Source: CAVTSA01 sp963790575
Lineage (GTDB): Bacteria; Chloroflexota; Dormibacteria; Dormibacterales; Dormibacteraceae
Direction: 5' to 3'
DNA length: 64,000 nt
NCBI GenBank assembly: GCA_963790575.1
Contig: CAWBPD010000015.1
Coordinates: 62,001-126,000 of the forward strand
In this document: positions 53,250 to 62,151 of the stretch, piece after piece
Position numbering within the stretch: the first letter of the stretch is position 1
How the letters are laid out: each line of letters starts with the position of its first letter
Made by a program: the position numbers and the translations under genes
The notes under the pieces: generated by a model
Seen by the model: the letters and a program-made list of their open reading frames with translations, nothing else
What the model was told of the DNA's origin: nothing
Databases searched by the model: none

Positions 53250-54668
53250 TCAGGCGGGCTGCTGCGCGAGGTTGGCCTGTAGCTGCTGGTTGGCCTGTTG
53301 GAGAGCGGCGACCAGGTCGGAGTGGGCGTAGCCGCCGCTGGTGGCGATGTTGGTCGCCATCTTGTTGATCGCATCTCCGATCACCACTTCCAGCTGACCC
53401 CAGCCACCGTTGAACGCGGTCGGGTAAGACTTCTCCTCGGCCGGGACGAAGATGTTCCAGGGCGACTTCTTGGTGTCCGGATACTTGCTGAACGTGGCCC
53501 AGGTGACGGGCACCTGAGCGTCCTGCTTGAAGAACTGGTACTGGATCTCGGGGCTGGTCATCAGCTTGATCAGCTCGAACGCCAGCTGCTTGTTCTGGCT
53601 GTACTTGAAGACGGTCCAGTACTGGCCGGAGACGAAGCCCTGGGCCGGCTTTCCGCCCTTGGGCATGGACTTCATGCCATAGGGAACCGTCGGGTTGGGT
53701 GCCCAGGCGTAGCTGTCGGCCACGGCTGACTGGGAGTACGCGTTGATGCCGCCCGGGCCGGCCAGCGGGATCATCCCCACCGTACCGGCCGCGAACGCCT
53801 TCGTCATGTCGGCCCCCTTGTAGGTGGCGTCGAGCTTGTTGGCGATCTTGTACTTGGCGGCCCAGTCGAGCCAGAAGGAGGCCGCCTCGACCACCTCCTT
53901 GGAGTCGAGCATTGCCTTCTTCCCGTCCTTGCTGATCATGTTCCCACCCAGGTCGGTGGTGAACAGCCAGGTGTAGTGCCAGGGGTCGAATCCGTCCTGG
54001 TAGTCGGCCACCGCTCCGTAGTTGCCGGCGCCGGTCATCTCCTTGGCGGCGTCCACGAACTCGGTCCAGGTGGTCGGCGGCTTGGAGATCCCGGCCTGAT
54101 GGAAGAGCTTGGTGTTGTAGACCATCGCGTAGGGGTTGGCCGTCTTGGGCACGGCGATCAGCTTGTTCGGGTTGGGCCCGCTCATCGCCAGCTGGGCCTC
54201 GATGAAGGCACTCTTCCCGCCCAGCTCGCTCCACATCGACTTGGTGATCAGCTCGAACGCGTTGCTCGCGTAGGCGGTGGGGACGAGCGTGGAGCCGAAC
54301 TCGAAGATGTCCGGGCCCTGGTGGGCGGCCGCGCTCGTCTCCAGCTTGGTCAGCTCCTCACCGGATGAGGCGTAGGTATCCCATGTGAACGAGGAGCCGG
54401 GGAACTTCTGCTGGAAGAGCTGTTGGAGCACGGCCATGCCCTGCGCCTGCTGCGCCGGATAGGACGTGTCCTTGCCGATGAACACCGACAGCTTGCCCGA
54501 CTTGACCTTGGCCTCGCCCGCGGCCACCTCGGCGGCGCCCTCGAAGCGGTGGGTGAGGATGGTCGGGAACGCCACGATCGCCCCCGCCGAGCCGGCCATG
54601 GAAAGGAAGTTGCGGCGGGTCAGGCCCCGGTCATCACCGTTCCGCGGGCCAAGTGGCTTGTCGGTCAT
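53250..54668 (-). CDS. Extracellular solute-binding protein, family 1 (sugar-type), Tat-exported
   Basis: 472 aa. N-terminus LTRRNFLSMAGSAGAIVAF is a twin-arginine signal. SBP_bac_1 motifs: GAGNYGAVADYQDGFDPWHY, FAAGTVGMIPLAGPGGINAY, FELIKLMTSPEIQYQFFKQD. Would deliver a sugar or oligosaccharide to an ABC importer; no permease genes are adjacent, so it is an orphan here. GAGGTG precedes the ATG. Confidence 0.9.
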   Translation of the reverse strand: MTDKPLGPRNGDDRGLTRRNFLSMAGSAGAIVAFPTILTHRFEGAAEVAAGEAKVKSGKLSVFIGKDTSYPAQQAQGMAVLQQLFQQKFPGSSFTWDTYASSGEELTKLETSAAAHQGPDIFEFGSTLVPTAYASNAFELITKSMWSELGGKSAFIEAQLAMSGPNPNKLIAVPKTANPYAMVYNTKLFHQAGISKPPTTWTEFVDAAKEMTGAGNYGAVADYQDGFDPWHYTWLFTTDLGGNMISKDGKKAMLDSKEVVEAASFWLDWAAKYKIANKLDATYKGADMTKAFAAGTVGMIPLAGPGGINAYSQSAVADSYAWAPNPTVPYGMKSMPKGGKPAQGFVSGQYWTVFKYSQNKQLAFELIKLMTSPEIQYQFFKQDAQVPVTWATFSKYPDTKKSPWNIFVPAEEKSYPTAFNGGWGQLEVVIGDAINKMATNIATSGGYAHSDLVAALQQANQQLQANLAQQPA

Positions 54669-54807
54669 CTTTCACCTCACTCTGTGGGCCGGTTCCGAGC
54701 CCTGATTTTGTGGGCCGGGTCCCAGCCCTGCTCTACACCCCGAAGGAGGCTAGAACGTGGGGGGCTGGATGTCAAACGGCGAGCCGGGGCGCCTACGCGC
54801 TCCAGCG
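54669..54807. other. Intergenic region with a 26-bp direct repeat
   Basis: Between the binding-protein start and the LysR 3' end, TGTGGGCCGG at 54683 and 54709 begins two imperfect 26-bp copies that both end AGCCCTG. It could be an operator upstream of the solute-binding gene (read on the minus strand). Nothing else found. Confidence 0.4.
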
Positions 54808-55728
54808 TCAGCGCGAAGTGCTCGTCAACGGCTCCCCGGCTCGAGCACGGAGCCCGGTTCGGAACCTCTCGCCCGCCCCTCCCAGCTCGCTTCCTAGACG
54901 TGTGACCAGGGCCACCGGTTGCGACGGGTTCAGCCCTCGCACCCGGAGCTCGACCAAGGTTCCCGAGCGCACCTCGTCCGCCACGCCCCGAATCGGCATC
55001 AGCGCCAGCCCGAAGCCGGCCTCGACCAGTCGCTTCTGTGCGGTCAGGCTGTCGATGCGGATCACCTGGTCGAGATCGATGCCGGCGGCACCGAACAAGT
55101 GCTCGAGGCGGCCGGCGGACGACTCCGGGCGGGTGGGATCGAACGGGAAGGCGAGCCAGCGCTCGCCGGCGAGCGAGGCGAGAGCGGGGATGGTGGTACC
55201 TGCGCGGGGATGGCCGGGTGCCCCCACCACGATCAGCCGCTCGTCGAAGAGGTGCTCGACCCGCAGACCGGGCTCCGACACCCGCCCATAGCGAAGCCCG
55301 AGCAGCGCGTCTCCCCGCCGGACCAGGCGCGTGACCTCGTCACTGGTTGCCGTCCGCAGCCGGACATCGACCCGTGGGTGGTGGTGCCGAACCTCACGGA
55401 GCGTCGCCGCCAGCTCCGGGCCGGCGAGCGTGCCCACCACCGCCACCAGGAGCGGGCCCGCGTCGACCTCGCGCTGGAGCCGCAGCGCCGCCTCGGCATC
55501 GCGCACCGCGGCCACCACCCGCTCCGCGTGGGGTGCCAGGGTGGCGCCCGCGCGGGTCAGAACCAGGCCGGCCGGGATGCGTTCGAAGAGTCGCGCCCCG
55601 ACCTCACGCTCGAGCTGCGCCAGACGACGGGTCACCGCGGGCTGGGAACGGTAGAGCGACGCCGCCGCCGCGGTGACGGTCCCCTGCTCTCGGAGCGCCA
55701 GAAACGTGCGCAGGGCCTCCACGTCCAT
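54808..55728 (-). CDS. LysR-family transcriptional regulator
   Basis: 306 aa. HTH at residues 2-60: VEALRTFLALREQGTVTAAA and ASLYRSQPAVTRRLAQLERE; the rest is a substrate-binding effector domain. Divergent from the PEP-mutase family gene, which it probably controls. TACACT stands 7 nt upstream of its ATG (antisense 55736-55741), again leaderless spacing. Confidence 0.92.
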   Translation of the reverse strand: MDVEALRTFLALREQGTVTAAAASLYRSQPAVTRRLAQLEREVGARLFERIPAGLVLTRAGATLAPHAERVVAAVRDAEAALRLQREVDAGPLLVAVVGTLAGPELAATLREVRHHHPRVDVRLRTATSDEVTRLVRRGDALLGLRYGRVSEPGLRVEHLFDERLIVVGAPGHPRAGTTIPALASLAGERWLAFPFDPTRPESSAGRLEHLFGAAGIDLDQVIRIDSLTAQKRLVEAGFGLALMPIRGVADEVRSGTLVELRVRGLNPSQPVALVTRLGSELGGAGERFRTGLRARAGEPLTSTSR

Positions 55729-55735
55729 CCCACCC

Positions 55736-55806
55736 AGTGTATGCGTTCACCGCATCTACTAGCTCAAATAAATGCATTGGACGTATGGACCTTGCCGGCG
55801 TAGCGT
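55736..55806. promoter_or_regulatory. LysR sites and divergent leaderless promoters
   Basis: ATGCG-TTCAC-CGCAT (55741-55755) is a perfect 5-bp-arm dyad and ATGCATTGGACGTAT (55772-55786) a related one, 31 bp apart (three turns). TTGGAC (55777) with 18-nt spacer and TAGCGT (55801) form the plus promoter, 7 nt before ATG 55814; TACACT on the minus strand serves lysR. The second dyad overlaps the plus -35, as expected for LysR activation. Confidence 0.55.
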
Positions 55807-55813
55807 GACCGGC

Positions 55814-56647
55814 ATGCGAGTCGAGACCGCCGCCGCCGCCTTCAGAGCCCTCCATCAGCGGGGAGAGACGTTCGTCATGCCCAACGCCTGGGACGCGGGG
55901 TCCGCGGTGGTGCTGGCGGGCGCGGGCTTCGAAGCGATCGCCACCACCAGCGCCGGCATCGCGTTCTCGATGGGACGGCCCGACTACGCGATCCCCGAGG
56001 GTGGCCGGCGGGTGGATCGGGCGCCGATGTTGGCGCGCATGGGCGAGATCGCGGACGCCGTGCGTCTCCCGGTCAACGGAGATCTTGAGGAGGGCTACGG
56101 GCCCGACCCGGAGGACGTCGCGGCGACGATCCGCGATGCCGCCGCGCTCGGCCTGGCCGGCGGGAACATCGAGGACCACGCTCCGGGTGGCCTCTACGAG
56201 GTGGCCCGCGCGGTGGCGCGGATCGCCGCCGCCCGGGAGGCCGGCGGCGCCGGCGACTTCGTGCTCACCGCGCGGACCGACGGCCGGCTCCTCGACCCCG
56301 ACCACCCACTGCGCGACGTGATCGAGCGCGCCAACCGCTACCGGGAGGCCGGCGCCGACTGCCTCTACGCCCCCGGTGTCAACGACCTCGAGACCATCGG
56401 CAGGCTGGTGCGGGAGATCGACGGTCCACTCAACGTCGTCGTCGGCCTCGGCAGCACCGAACTCACGGTCGACGCGCTCCGCCGGCTGGGCGTGGTGCGC
56501 ATCAGTCTCGGCGGCACCCTCGCCCGGGCCGCCCTGGCCTTCGTCCGCGACGCCGCCCGCGAGCTGGCGGAGCGGGGGACGCTGGACTTCGCGTCCCGGC
56601 AGTTCTCCCAGGCGGAGCTCAACACCATCTTCAGCAGCTCGCCCTAG
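55814..56647 (+). CDS. Isocitrate lyase/PEP mutase family protein
   Basis: 277 aa barrel. RVETAAAAFRALHQRGETFV, MPNAWDAGSAVVLAGAGFEA, IATTSAGIAFSMG, LPVNGDLEEGYGPDPEDVA and ARTDGRLL. The catalytic KKCGH loop of true isocitrate/methylisocitrate lyases is replaced by LEEGYG, so it belongs to the divergent PEP-mutase group (oxaloacetase or carboxyvinyl-phosphonate-like); exact reaction unknown. Probably LysR-activated. Confidence 0.88.
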   Translation: MRVETAAAAFRALHQRGETFVMPNAWDAGSAVVLAGAGFEAIATTSAGIAFSMGRPDYAIPEGGRRVDRAPMLARMGEIADAVRLPVNGDLEEGYGPDPEDVAATIRDAAALGLAGGNIEDHAPGGLYEVARAVARIAAAREAGGAGDFVLTARTDGRLLDPDHPLRDVIERANRYREAGADCLYAPGVNDLETIGRLVREIDGPLNVVVGLGSTELTVDALRRLGVVRISLGGTLARAALAFVRDAARELAERGTLDFASRQFSQAELNTIFSSSP

Positions 56648-56677
56648 AGGGGGCGCTGAATCAGCGACACTGAGCCC

Positions 56678-57469
56678 GTGCTGCGCGAGGTGGCGGACGG
56701 AGTCTGGGTGCGGCAGAGCGGGTTCAGCCAGACCAACGCGACCGTGATCCGGGGGGAGCAGGGGGTCCTGCTCGTGGATCCGGGGGTTGTTGGCAAGGAC
56801 CTGGAGGAGCTGGCCGGCGAACTGGAGCGGATGGGTCTGCCGGTGGCCGCCGGTTTCTCGACGCACCCGCACTGGGACCACCTGCTCTGGCACCCGCGGT
56901 TCGGCCAGGCGCCGCGGTACGCGACCGCGCGCGGCGCCGCGGCGGTAAAGGGGTCGTTGGAGCGCTCCCGGCGGCTGGCAGCGGAGCAGGCGCCGGGCGC
57001 ACCGCTTGACGTGCTCGGGATGGTGAAGGCACTCCCGGCGGGCGCTGTGGAAATTCCGTGGCAGGGGCCTGCCCTCCACCTGGTGGAGCACGAAGCGCAC
57101 GCAACCGGCCACGCCGCGGTCGTGATCCCCAGCCGTGATGTGCTGCTGGCGGCAGACATGCTCTCGGACGTCGAGATCCCCCTGCTCGACGCTCACCTCC
57201 CGGACCAGGTGGCCGCCTACAGCACCGCCCTCGATCGCCTGGAGGCAGCGCTCACACCGGGAATCTCCGTGCTCGTGCCGGGCCATGGCGCGGTGGCGAG
57301 GGGCGAGGAGATCGCAGAACGCCTGCGGGCCGACCGGTCCTACATCGAGGCGCTGCAGCGTGGTCAGGAGCCGGCCGACCGTCGACTCGGTCCCGGCGCC
57401 ACCTACGGCCGCGGCTGGCTGCCCGACGCCCACCGGCAGAACCTGCGCCTGGCCGGCATCACGTCCTGA
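56678..57469 (+). CDS. MBL-fold metallohydrolase
   Basis: 263 aa. Metal motif STHPHWDHLLWHPRF (HxHxDH), VDPGVVGKDLEEL, later His in ATGHAAVVIP, Asp in LLAADMLSD and His in LVPGHGAVARG: a full dinuclear set. Substrate unknown. GACACT ends 6 nt before the GTG (leaderless spacing). Confidence 0.88.
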   Translation: MLREVADGVWVRQSGFSQTNATVIRGEQGVLLVDPGVVGKDLEELAGELERMGLPVAAGFSTHPHWDHLLWHPRFGQAPRYATARGAAAVKGSLERSRRLAAEQAPGAPLDVLGMVKALPAGAVEIPWQGPALHLVEHEAHATGHAAVVIPSRDVLLAADMLSDVEIPLLDAHLPDQVAAYSTALDRLEAALTPGISVLVPGHGAVARGEEIAERLRADRSYIEALQRGQEPADRRLGPGATYGRGWLPDAHRQNLRLAGITS

Positions 57470-57476
57470 ACCCGCC

Positions 57477-57535
57477 CGTTTCCCGGGAGACCGGCGCTAC
57501 CACGGCCGCGGAAGGCCCACCTTCCCGGGGAAACG
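57477..57535. repeat. Family F palindrome triplet (21 + 21 bp spacing)
   Basis: CGTTTCCCGGGAGA and CTTCCCGGGGAAACGG have CCCGGG cores at 57482 and 57524 (42 bp apart). Exactly midway, CCACGGCCGCGG (57500-57511) is a further dyad. Located between the convergent MBL and DAO genes. Confidence 0.75.
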
Positions 57536-57540
57536 GCTAT

Positions 57541-58659
57541 TCAGACGGGGGAGGGCCAGGGGACGAGCGGCCCCGCGGCGCCCTCGAGCGAACGGACCAG
57601 GTTGCGCGCGGCCAGGAAGGAGACCGCGAACCCGTGGCCGTTGAATCCAGCCAGCAGATGGACGTTGGGACGGCCCGGCGCCGGGCCCACGAAGGGCAGT
57701 CCGTTGGAGGTGAAGCCCATGATCCCGGCCCAGCGGTGGGTGACCGGCGCGTCCGCCTCGATCCCGACCAGATGCCGGTCGAGCGCGTCCTGCAGGGTCG
57801 GGGTGACCTCCAGCTGGTACCCGACCTCCTCCGAGAACGCCAGGTTGCGGTAGCCGCCCGCGATCACCCGCCCGTCCGCCAGCTGGTTCCAGTACTGGTA
57901 GCCGTGGTCGCGGCCCTGGGGGCAGGGGGCGACCCGGTGTCCGACCGGAGCCGTGGCCAGCGCCTGCGCCCGCGTCGGTGCGATCGTGACCTCCGGCAGC
58001 AGCTGCGGCGTGTAGGCGTTGAGGCAGACCACCACGGTGTCCGCCCGGCACTCGGCACCGTCGGCGTCCACGACCGTCACACCCGACGGCGACGACTCCA
58101 GCCCGGCCACCCGCACGCCCTCACGGATCGCACCCGCCGGAGCGTCAGAGGCCAGGGCCAGCACCGTCTCCACCGGGTTGTGCTCGCCGTTGCGGGGGTG
58201 CACCAGGCAGCGCCCGTTCCACTCGGCCTCGAACCCATCCTCGCGCTCCAGCTGCGCCGATTCCGCGAGGACGCCCGCCTCCTCCTGATCGACCGGCCAG
58301 ATCTGGCCGCCCCGTCGGCGGTAGTGTGGGGAGCGCCCGGCGAGTGCTTCCACCAGGCGCTCGTGGTTCTCGAGCGTGAACGCGTTGATCTCGGCGGTGG
58401 TGGAGCGGCCGAACTCCGCGACGGCGAGCGCGTAGGGTTGGTTGGCGCCGGAACCGATCACGCCGGCGTTGCGCCCCGAGGCTCCCGCCGCCAGACGGTC
58501 CGCCTCCACCAGCGCCGCCGAGCGACCGGCGCGGCCGAGCCACCAGAGCACCGAGACGCCCGCGATCCCGCCACCGACCACGAGGACCTCGCAGCGCTCG
58601 GGCAGCCGCCCAACGCGAACGCGGGGGGAGAGTCCCCAGACGGGGTCCGTTGGCTGCAC
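57541..58659 (-). CDS. FAD-dependent oxidoreductase, DAO family
   Basis: 372 aa. FAD motif CEVLVVGGGIAGVSVLWWLG, SGRNAGVIGSG, and C-terminal TSNGLPFVGPAPGRPNVHLL and GFNGHGFAVSFLAAR. Oxidises an amino acid or amine such as glycine, sarcosine or gamma-glutamylputrescine; specificity unclear. It starts 1 nt after sdhB on the same strand, so it is cotranscribed with succinate dehydrogenase. Confidence 0.87.
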   Translation of the reverse strand: MQPTDPVWGLSPRVRVGRLPERCEVLVVGGGIAGVSVLWWLGRAGRSAALVEADRLAAGASGRNAGVIGSGANQPYALAVAEFGRSTTAEINAFTLENHERLVEALAGRSPHYRRRGGQIWPVDQEEAGVLAESAQLEREDGFEAEWNGRCLVHPRNGEHNPVETVLALASDAPAGAIREGVRVAGLESSPSGVTVVDADGAECRADTVVVCLNAYTPQLLPEVTIAPTRAQALATAPVGHRVAPCPQGRDHGYQYWNQLADGRVIAGGYRNLAFSEEVGYQLEVTPTLQDALDRHLVGIEADAPVTHRWAGIMGFTSNGLPFVGPAPGRPNVHLLAGFNGHGFAVSFLAARNLVRSLEGAAGPLVPWPSPV

Positions 58660-58660
58660 G

Positions 58661-59476
58661 CTACTTCTTGCCGGTCAGCTTCCGCCCCGCCCAGCGCAGC
58701 GGGTCGAAATAGAGGTCGGCGACGCGCTCCTTGAGCGGGATGATCGCGTTGTCGGTGATGTGGATGTGCTCCGGGCAGACCTCGGTGCAGCACTTGGTGA
58801 TGTTGCACATGCCGACGCCGGCCTGATGGCGAAGCAGCGGCCGCCGGTCCTCGACGTCCTTCGGATGCATCTCCAGCGAGGCGATCCGGATCATGGAGCG
58901 GGGTCCGTAGAAGGCGTCCTTACGGTCGTGGCTGCGGAGCACGTGGCACACGTCCTGGCAGAGGAAGCATTCGATGCACTTGCGGAACTCGATCGAGCGG
59001 TTGACGTCCTCCTGCGCCATCCGCCACGGCGCCTTGGAGGTGGCATCCAGCGCGGTGGGCGTGAACTTCGGGATCTTCTTGTTCACCTCGTAGTTCCAGG
59101 AGACGTCGGTGACCAGGTCCTTTATGTTCGGGAAGGCTTGCATGGGGCGGACCGAGATCTCCTGCCCCTCGTAGGCGGAGAGACGTGTCTTGCACATCAG
59201 CCGCGGAAAGCCGTTGATCTCCGCCGAGCAGGACCCGCACTTGGCGGCCTTGCAGTTCCACCGCACCGCCAGGTCGCCGTCGACATGGCGCTGCACCCAG
59301 AGCACGGCGTCGAGCACGACCATCCCTTCTTGGACCGGGACGTCGTAGCCGACCATCTCACCGCCTGAGGGGTCGCCGCGCCAGATGTTGAGTCGCAGGT
59401 TCCCGATCGCCTCCACCGCGCGCGCGTGGGCGGGCTCCAGCTCCTCATCGGTGGTGATGGTGGTCTCGGTCGCCAT
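58661..59476 (-). CDS. sdhB: Succinate dehydrogenase/fumarate reductase iron-sulfur subunit (Sdh1 type)
   Basis: 271 aa. [2Fe-2S] cysteines in WNCKAAKCGSCSAEING and RLMCKTRLS; [4Fe-4S]/[3Fe-4S] cysteines in CIECFLCQDVCHVLRS and CNITKCCTEVCPEHI. Electron wire from the FAD subunit to the quinone site. GGGAGGA precedes the ATG, which overlaps the sdhA stop by one base. Closest architecture known to me is mycobacterial Sdh1 (Rv0247c). Confidence 0.94.
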   Translation of the reverse strand: MATETTITTDEELEPAHARAVEAIGNLRLNIWRGDPSGGEMVGYDVPVQEGMVVLDAVLWVQRHVDGDLAVRWNCKAAKCGSCSAEINGFPRLMCKTRLSAYEGQEISVRPMQAFPNIKDLVTDVSWNYEVNKKIPKFTPTALDATSKAPWRMAQEDVNRSIEFRKCIECFLCQDVCHVLRSHDRKDAFYGPRSMIRIASLEMHPKDVEDRRPLLRHQAGVGMCNITKCCTEVCPEHIHITDNAIIPLKERVADLYFDPLRWAGRKLTGKK

Positions 59477-61245
59477 CAGTCCTCCCTCGTGTAGTCCCTG
59501 GTCCAGGTGGCGTCGATGATCTCCTGGTACTCGGGAGGGATCGGTTCCTTCTGGATCGAGTCGAGGTCAAGGTCCTTGCCTTCACCGGGCCGCTTGACCA
59601 CGAAGTTGAGCTCGCCCAGCTCGTCGTCCAGGTCCGGGTAGTCGCGCCGGGTGTGGGCGCCGCGGCTCTCCCGGCGCTCGATGGCGCACATGAAGACTCC
59701 CTCGGCGTTGTCCACCATCGACTTCAGATCCAGCGCGGCGTGCCAGCCGGGGTTGAATCCGCGTCCACCGTTGCCACCGGTGCCGACCCGGCTCGCGCGC
59801 TCCTGGAGTTCCTTCACCTTGGCCAGGCCGGTTCGCAACCCGGCGTCGTCGCGGATGATGGGCGCGTAGCGGGTGAGCGCGTCCTGTAGCTCCTCGTGCA
59901 GGTGATACGGATTCTCCTCGCCGTCCCCTCGCAGTGGCTCCAGCGTGTAGGCGATGAAGTCGGAGACCTGACCGGGGGAGACCGGACCCTGCCGTTTGCC
60001 GTCCGCGACGTAGGCGGCGGCCCCATCACCGGCCCGTTTCCCGAACACGATCAGATCGGAGAGCGAGTTGCCACCCAGACGGTTGGCCCCGTGCAGCCCG
60101 CAGGCGACCTCACCGGCCGCGAACAGCCCCTCGACGTTGGTGGCGCCGTTCTCCGGCTCGACGCGGACCCCGCCCATCGAGTAGTGGATGGTGGGGGCGA
60201 CCTCCATCGGCTCCCTGGTGATGTCGATGTCGGCCAGCGCGTGGAACTGCTCGTACATGGAGGGCAGCTTGTTGAGGATGTACTCGCGCGGCCGGTGCGA
60301 GATCTCGAGGTAGGCACCGCCGTGCGGCGATCCCCGCCCTTCGATCACCTCCTGGTTGATGGAGCGGGCCACCACGTCGCGGGTTGAGAGCTCCATCCGC
60401 TCGGGGTCGTACTTCTCCATGAACCGCTCGTGGTCCTTGTTGAAGAGGAGGCCGCCCTCGCCGCGGACCCCCTCGGTGACGAGGATGCCGCGGACGCCGG
60501 GAGGCCACACCATCCCGGTGGGGTGGAACTGCACCATCTCGCAGTCCATCAGCAGGGCGCCCGCGTTGAGAGCCATCGCGGAGCCGTCCCCGGTGGACTC
60601 CCACGAGTTGGAGGTGACCCGGTAGATCTTTCCCAACCCGCCGGAGGCGAGCAGCACGGCCTTGGCGCGGTAGACGATCAGGGTCCCGTCGTGCCGCCGG
60701 TAGGCGATCGCTCCCTGGACGCGACCGTCCTGCACCAGAAGCCGGGAGCAGGTGGTCTCCATGTGGACGGTGACGCCAGGCTGGTGGACCAGGTGGTCCT
60801 GGAGCGAGCGGATCAGCTCCAGCCCCGTGCGGTCGCCGATGTGGGCCAGACGGGGGTAGGTGTGGCCTCCGAACGAGCGCTGGTGGATCAGCCCCTCGTG
60901 GTTGCGGTCGAAGACGGCGCCCCACCGCTCCAGCTCGAGCACCCGCTCCGGCGCCTCCTTGGCGTGGATCTCCGCCATGCGCCAGTTGTTGAGCAGCTTG
61001 CCGCCTTTCATGGTGTCGGAGAAGTGGGTCTTCCAGCTGTCCGGACGCGCGACGTTGGCGAGCGCCGCCGCCATGCCGCCCTCGGCCATCACGGTGTGCG
61101 CCTTGCCGAGCAGCGACTTGCAGACCACGAGCACGTTGAGCCCGGCCGCCGAGGCGGCGATGGCGCCCCGCATGCCGGCTCCCCCGGCGCCGATCACCAG
61201 GACGTCGGTGTCGACTTCTTCGTAGTTGGTCTGGGGTGTCGCCAT
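59476..61245 (-). CDS. sdhA: Succinate dehydrogenase/fumarate reductase flavoprotein subunit
   Basis: 589 aa. DTDVLVIGAGGAGMRGAIAA, covalent-FAD His in GKAHTVMAEGGMAAA, active-site QFHPTGMVWPPG, VTEGVRGEGG, STRDVVARSI, HYSMGGVRV and GANRLGGNSLSD. Oxidises succinate to fumarate (or the reverse). 15 nt after the membrane subunit gene; order anchor, sdhA, sdhB as in mycobacterial Rv0249c-Rv0247c. Confidence 0.96.
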   Translation of the reverse strand: MATPQTNYEEVDTDVLVIGAGGAGMRGAIAASAAGLNVLVVCKSLLGKAHTVMAEGGMAAALANVARPDSWKTHFSDTMKGGKLLNNWRMAEIHAKEAPERVLELERWGAVFDRNHEGLIHQRSFGGHTYPRLAHIGDRTGLELIRSLQDHLVHQPGVTVHMETTCSRLLVQDGRVQGAIAYRRHDGTLIVYRAKAVLLASGGLGKIYRVTSNSWESTGDGSAMALNAGALLMDCEMVQFHPTGMVWPPGVRGILVTEGVRGEGGLLFNKDHERFMEKYDPERMELSTRDVVARSINQEVIEGRGSPHGGAYLEISHRPREYILNKLPSMYEQFHALADIDITREPMEVAPTIHYSMGGVRVEPENGATNVEGLFAAGEVACGLHGANRLGGNSLSDLIVFGKRAGDGAAAYVADGKRQGPVSPGQVSDFIAYTLEPLRGDGEENPYHLHEELQDALTRYAPIIRDDAGLRTGLAKVKELQERASRVGTGGNGGRGFNPGWHAALDLKSMVDNAEGVFMCAIERRESRGAHTRRDYPDLDDELGELNFVVKRPGEGKDLDLDSIQKEPIPPEYQEIIDATWTRDYTRED

Positions 61246-61260
61246 GCTGCTGCCCCTCTC

Positions 61261-62049
61261 TCAGTTCCAGATCCCGTGCGGGATCAGCCAGCCGTGGGCC
61301 AGCAGCCGGATGTAGATGTCGACCCCCCAGACCGTGAACATCGAGACCCAGGCCCAGGTCCCGTGCCGCCAGTTGAGGAGCGTGGCCCCCTTCCAGAGCT
61401 GGTGCCGGGCACGCATGCAGCTCTGACAGTCGTGGCCCCCGCCTACCCAGTGCCGGAAGGCGTGGCAGCCGAACGTGTAGCCGGAGAGGCAGATCACGTT
61501 CACGATCAAAAAGACGTTGCCGAGCCCGAAGTGGAGCGAGCCCGACCAGTCCCAGAGGCTGGCACCGGTGGGGACCCAGACGAAGGCGCGGAAGGTGTCG
61601 TACCAGAGCACCACCACCTGCGCCACCGTCACGTACATCACGAACCGGTGCAGGTTGTTCCAGATCCAGAACCGGGTCTCGCCGAAGTACTTCCCGCGCT
61701 CCGGCTCGGTGGCGGCGCATGACCGCGGGTGGAACAGGTAGGCGCGGTAGTAGGCCTTGCGGTAGTAGTAGCAAGAGAGCCGGAACAGGAAGGGAATGGG
61801 GCCGATCCAGAGCCCGGGCGGGATGTGGAGGGGTCCGATGTTGATGATGTACAGCGGGGAGTTGAACGGGCTCAGGTAGCCCATGAACTGCGCCGGCCTG
61901 GTGTCGAGGAGCGAGACCGCGAGCCCGTAGAGACCGAACAGGGTGTAGATGACGAGGACGCTGACGGGATAGAACCAATCCGGGAGCCGCGAGTACGGGT
62001 TCTGCAGTCGCTGCCGGACCGGCTGCGCGCGGGCAGCAGGGGTGCTCAT
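61261..62049 (-). CDS. sdhC: Succinate dehydrogenase membrane anchor (cytochrome b-like, Sdh1 type)
   Basis: 262 aa from ATG 62049 (TACACT lies 12 nt before it). About five membrane helices with histidine candidates for haem: IWNNLHRFVMYVT, SGSLHFGLGN, CHAFRHWVGGGHDCQSC, NWRHGTWAW. Single fused anchor instead of separate SdhC/SdhD, as in the Rv0249c group. Family assignment rests on gene order plus topology. Confidence 0.82.
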   Translation of the reverse strand: MSTPAARAQPVRQRLQNPYSRLPDWFYPVSVLVIYTLFGLYGLAVSLLDTRPAQFMGYLSPFNSPLYIINIGPLHIPPGLWIGPIPFLFRLSCYYYRKAYYRAYLFHPRSCAATEPERGKYFGETRFWIWNNLHRFVMYVTVAQVVVLWYDTFRAFVWVPTGASLWDWSGSLHFGLGNVFLIVNVICLSGYTFGCHAFRHWVGGGHDCQSCMRARHQLWKGATLLNWRHGTWAWVSMFTVWGVDIYIRLLAHGWLIPHGIWN

Positions 62050-62151
62050 CGACACGCCTGCAGTGTAGGTCTCGTGGGAAAACGGCGATGGGGTTGATGA
62101 CCGGCGGTCATTCGGGGCCTCCCGGCACCAGCGCACGTCCTTCCCCGAGGC

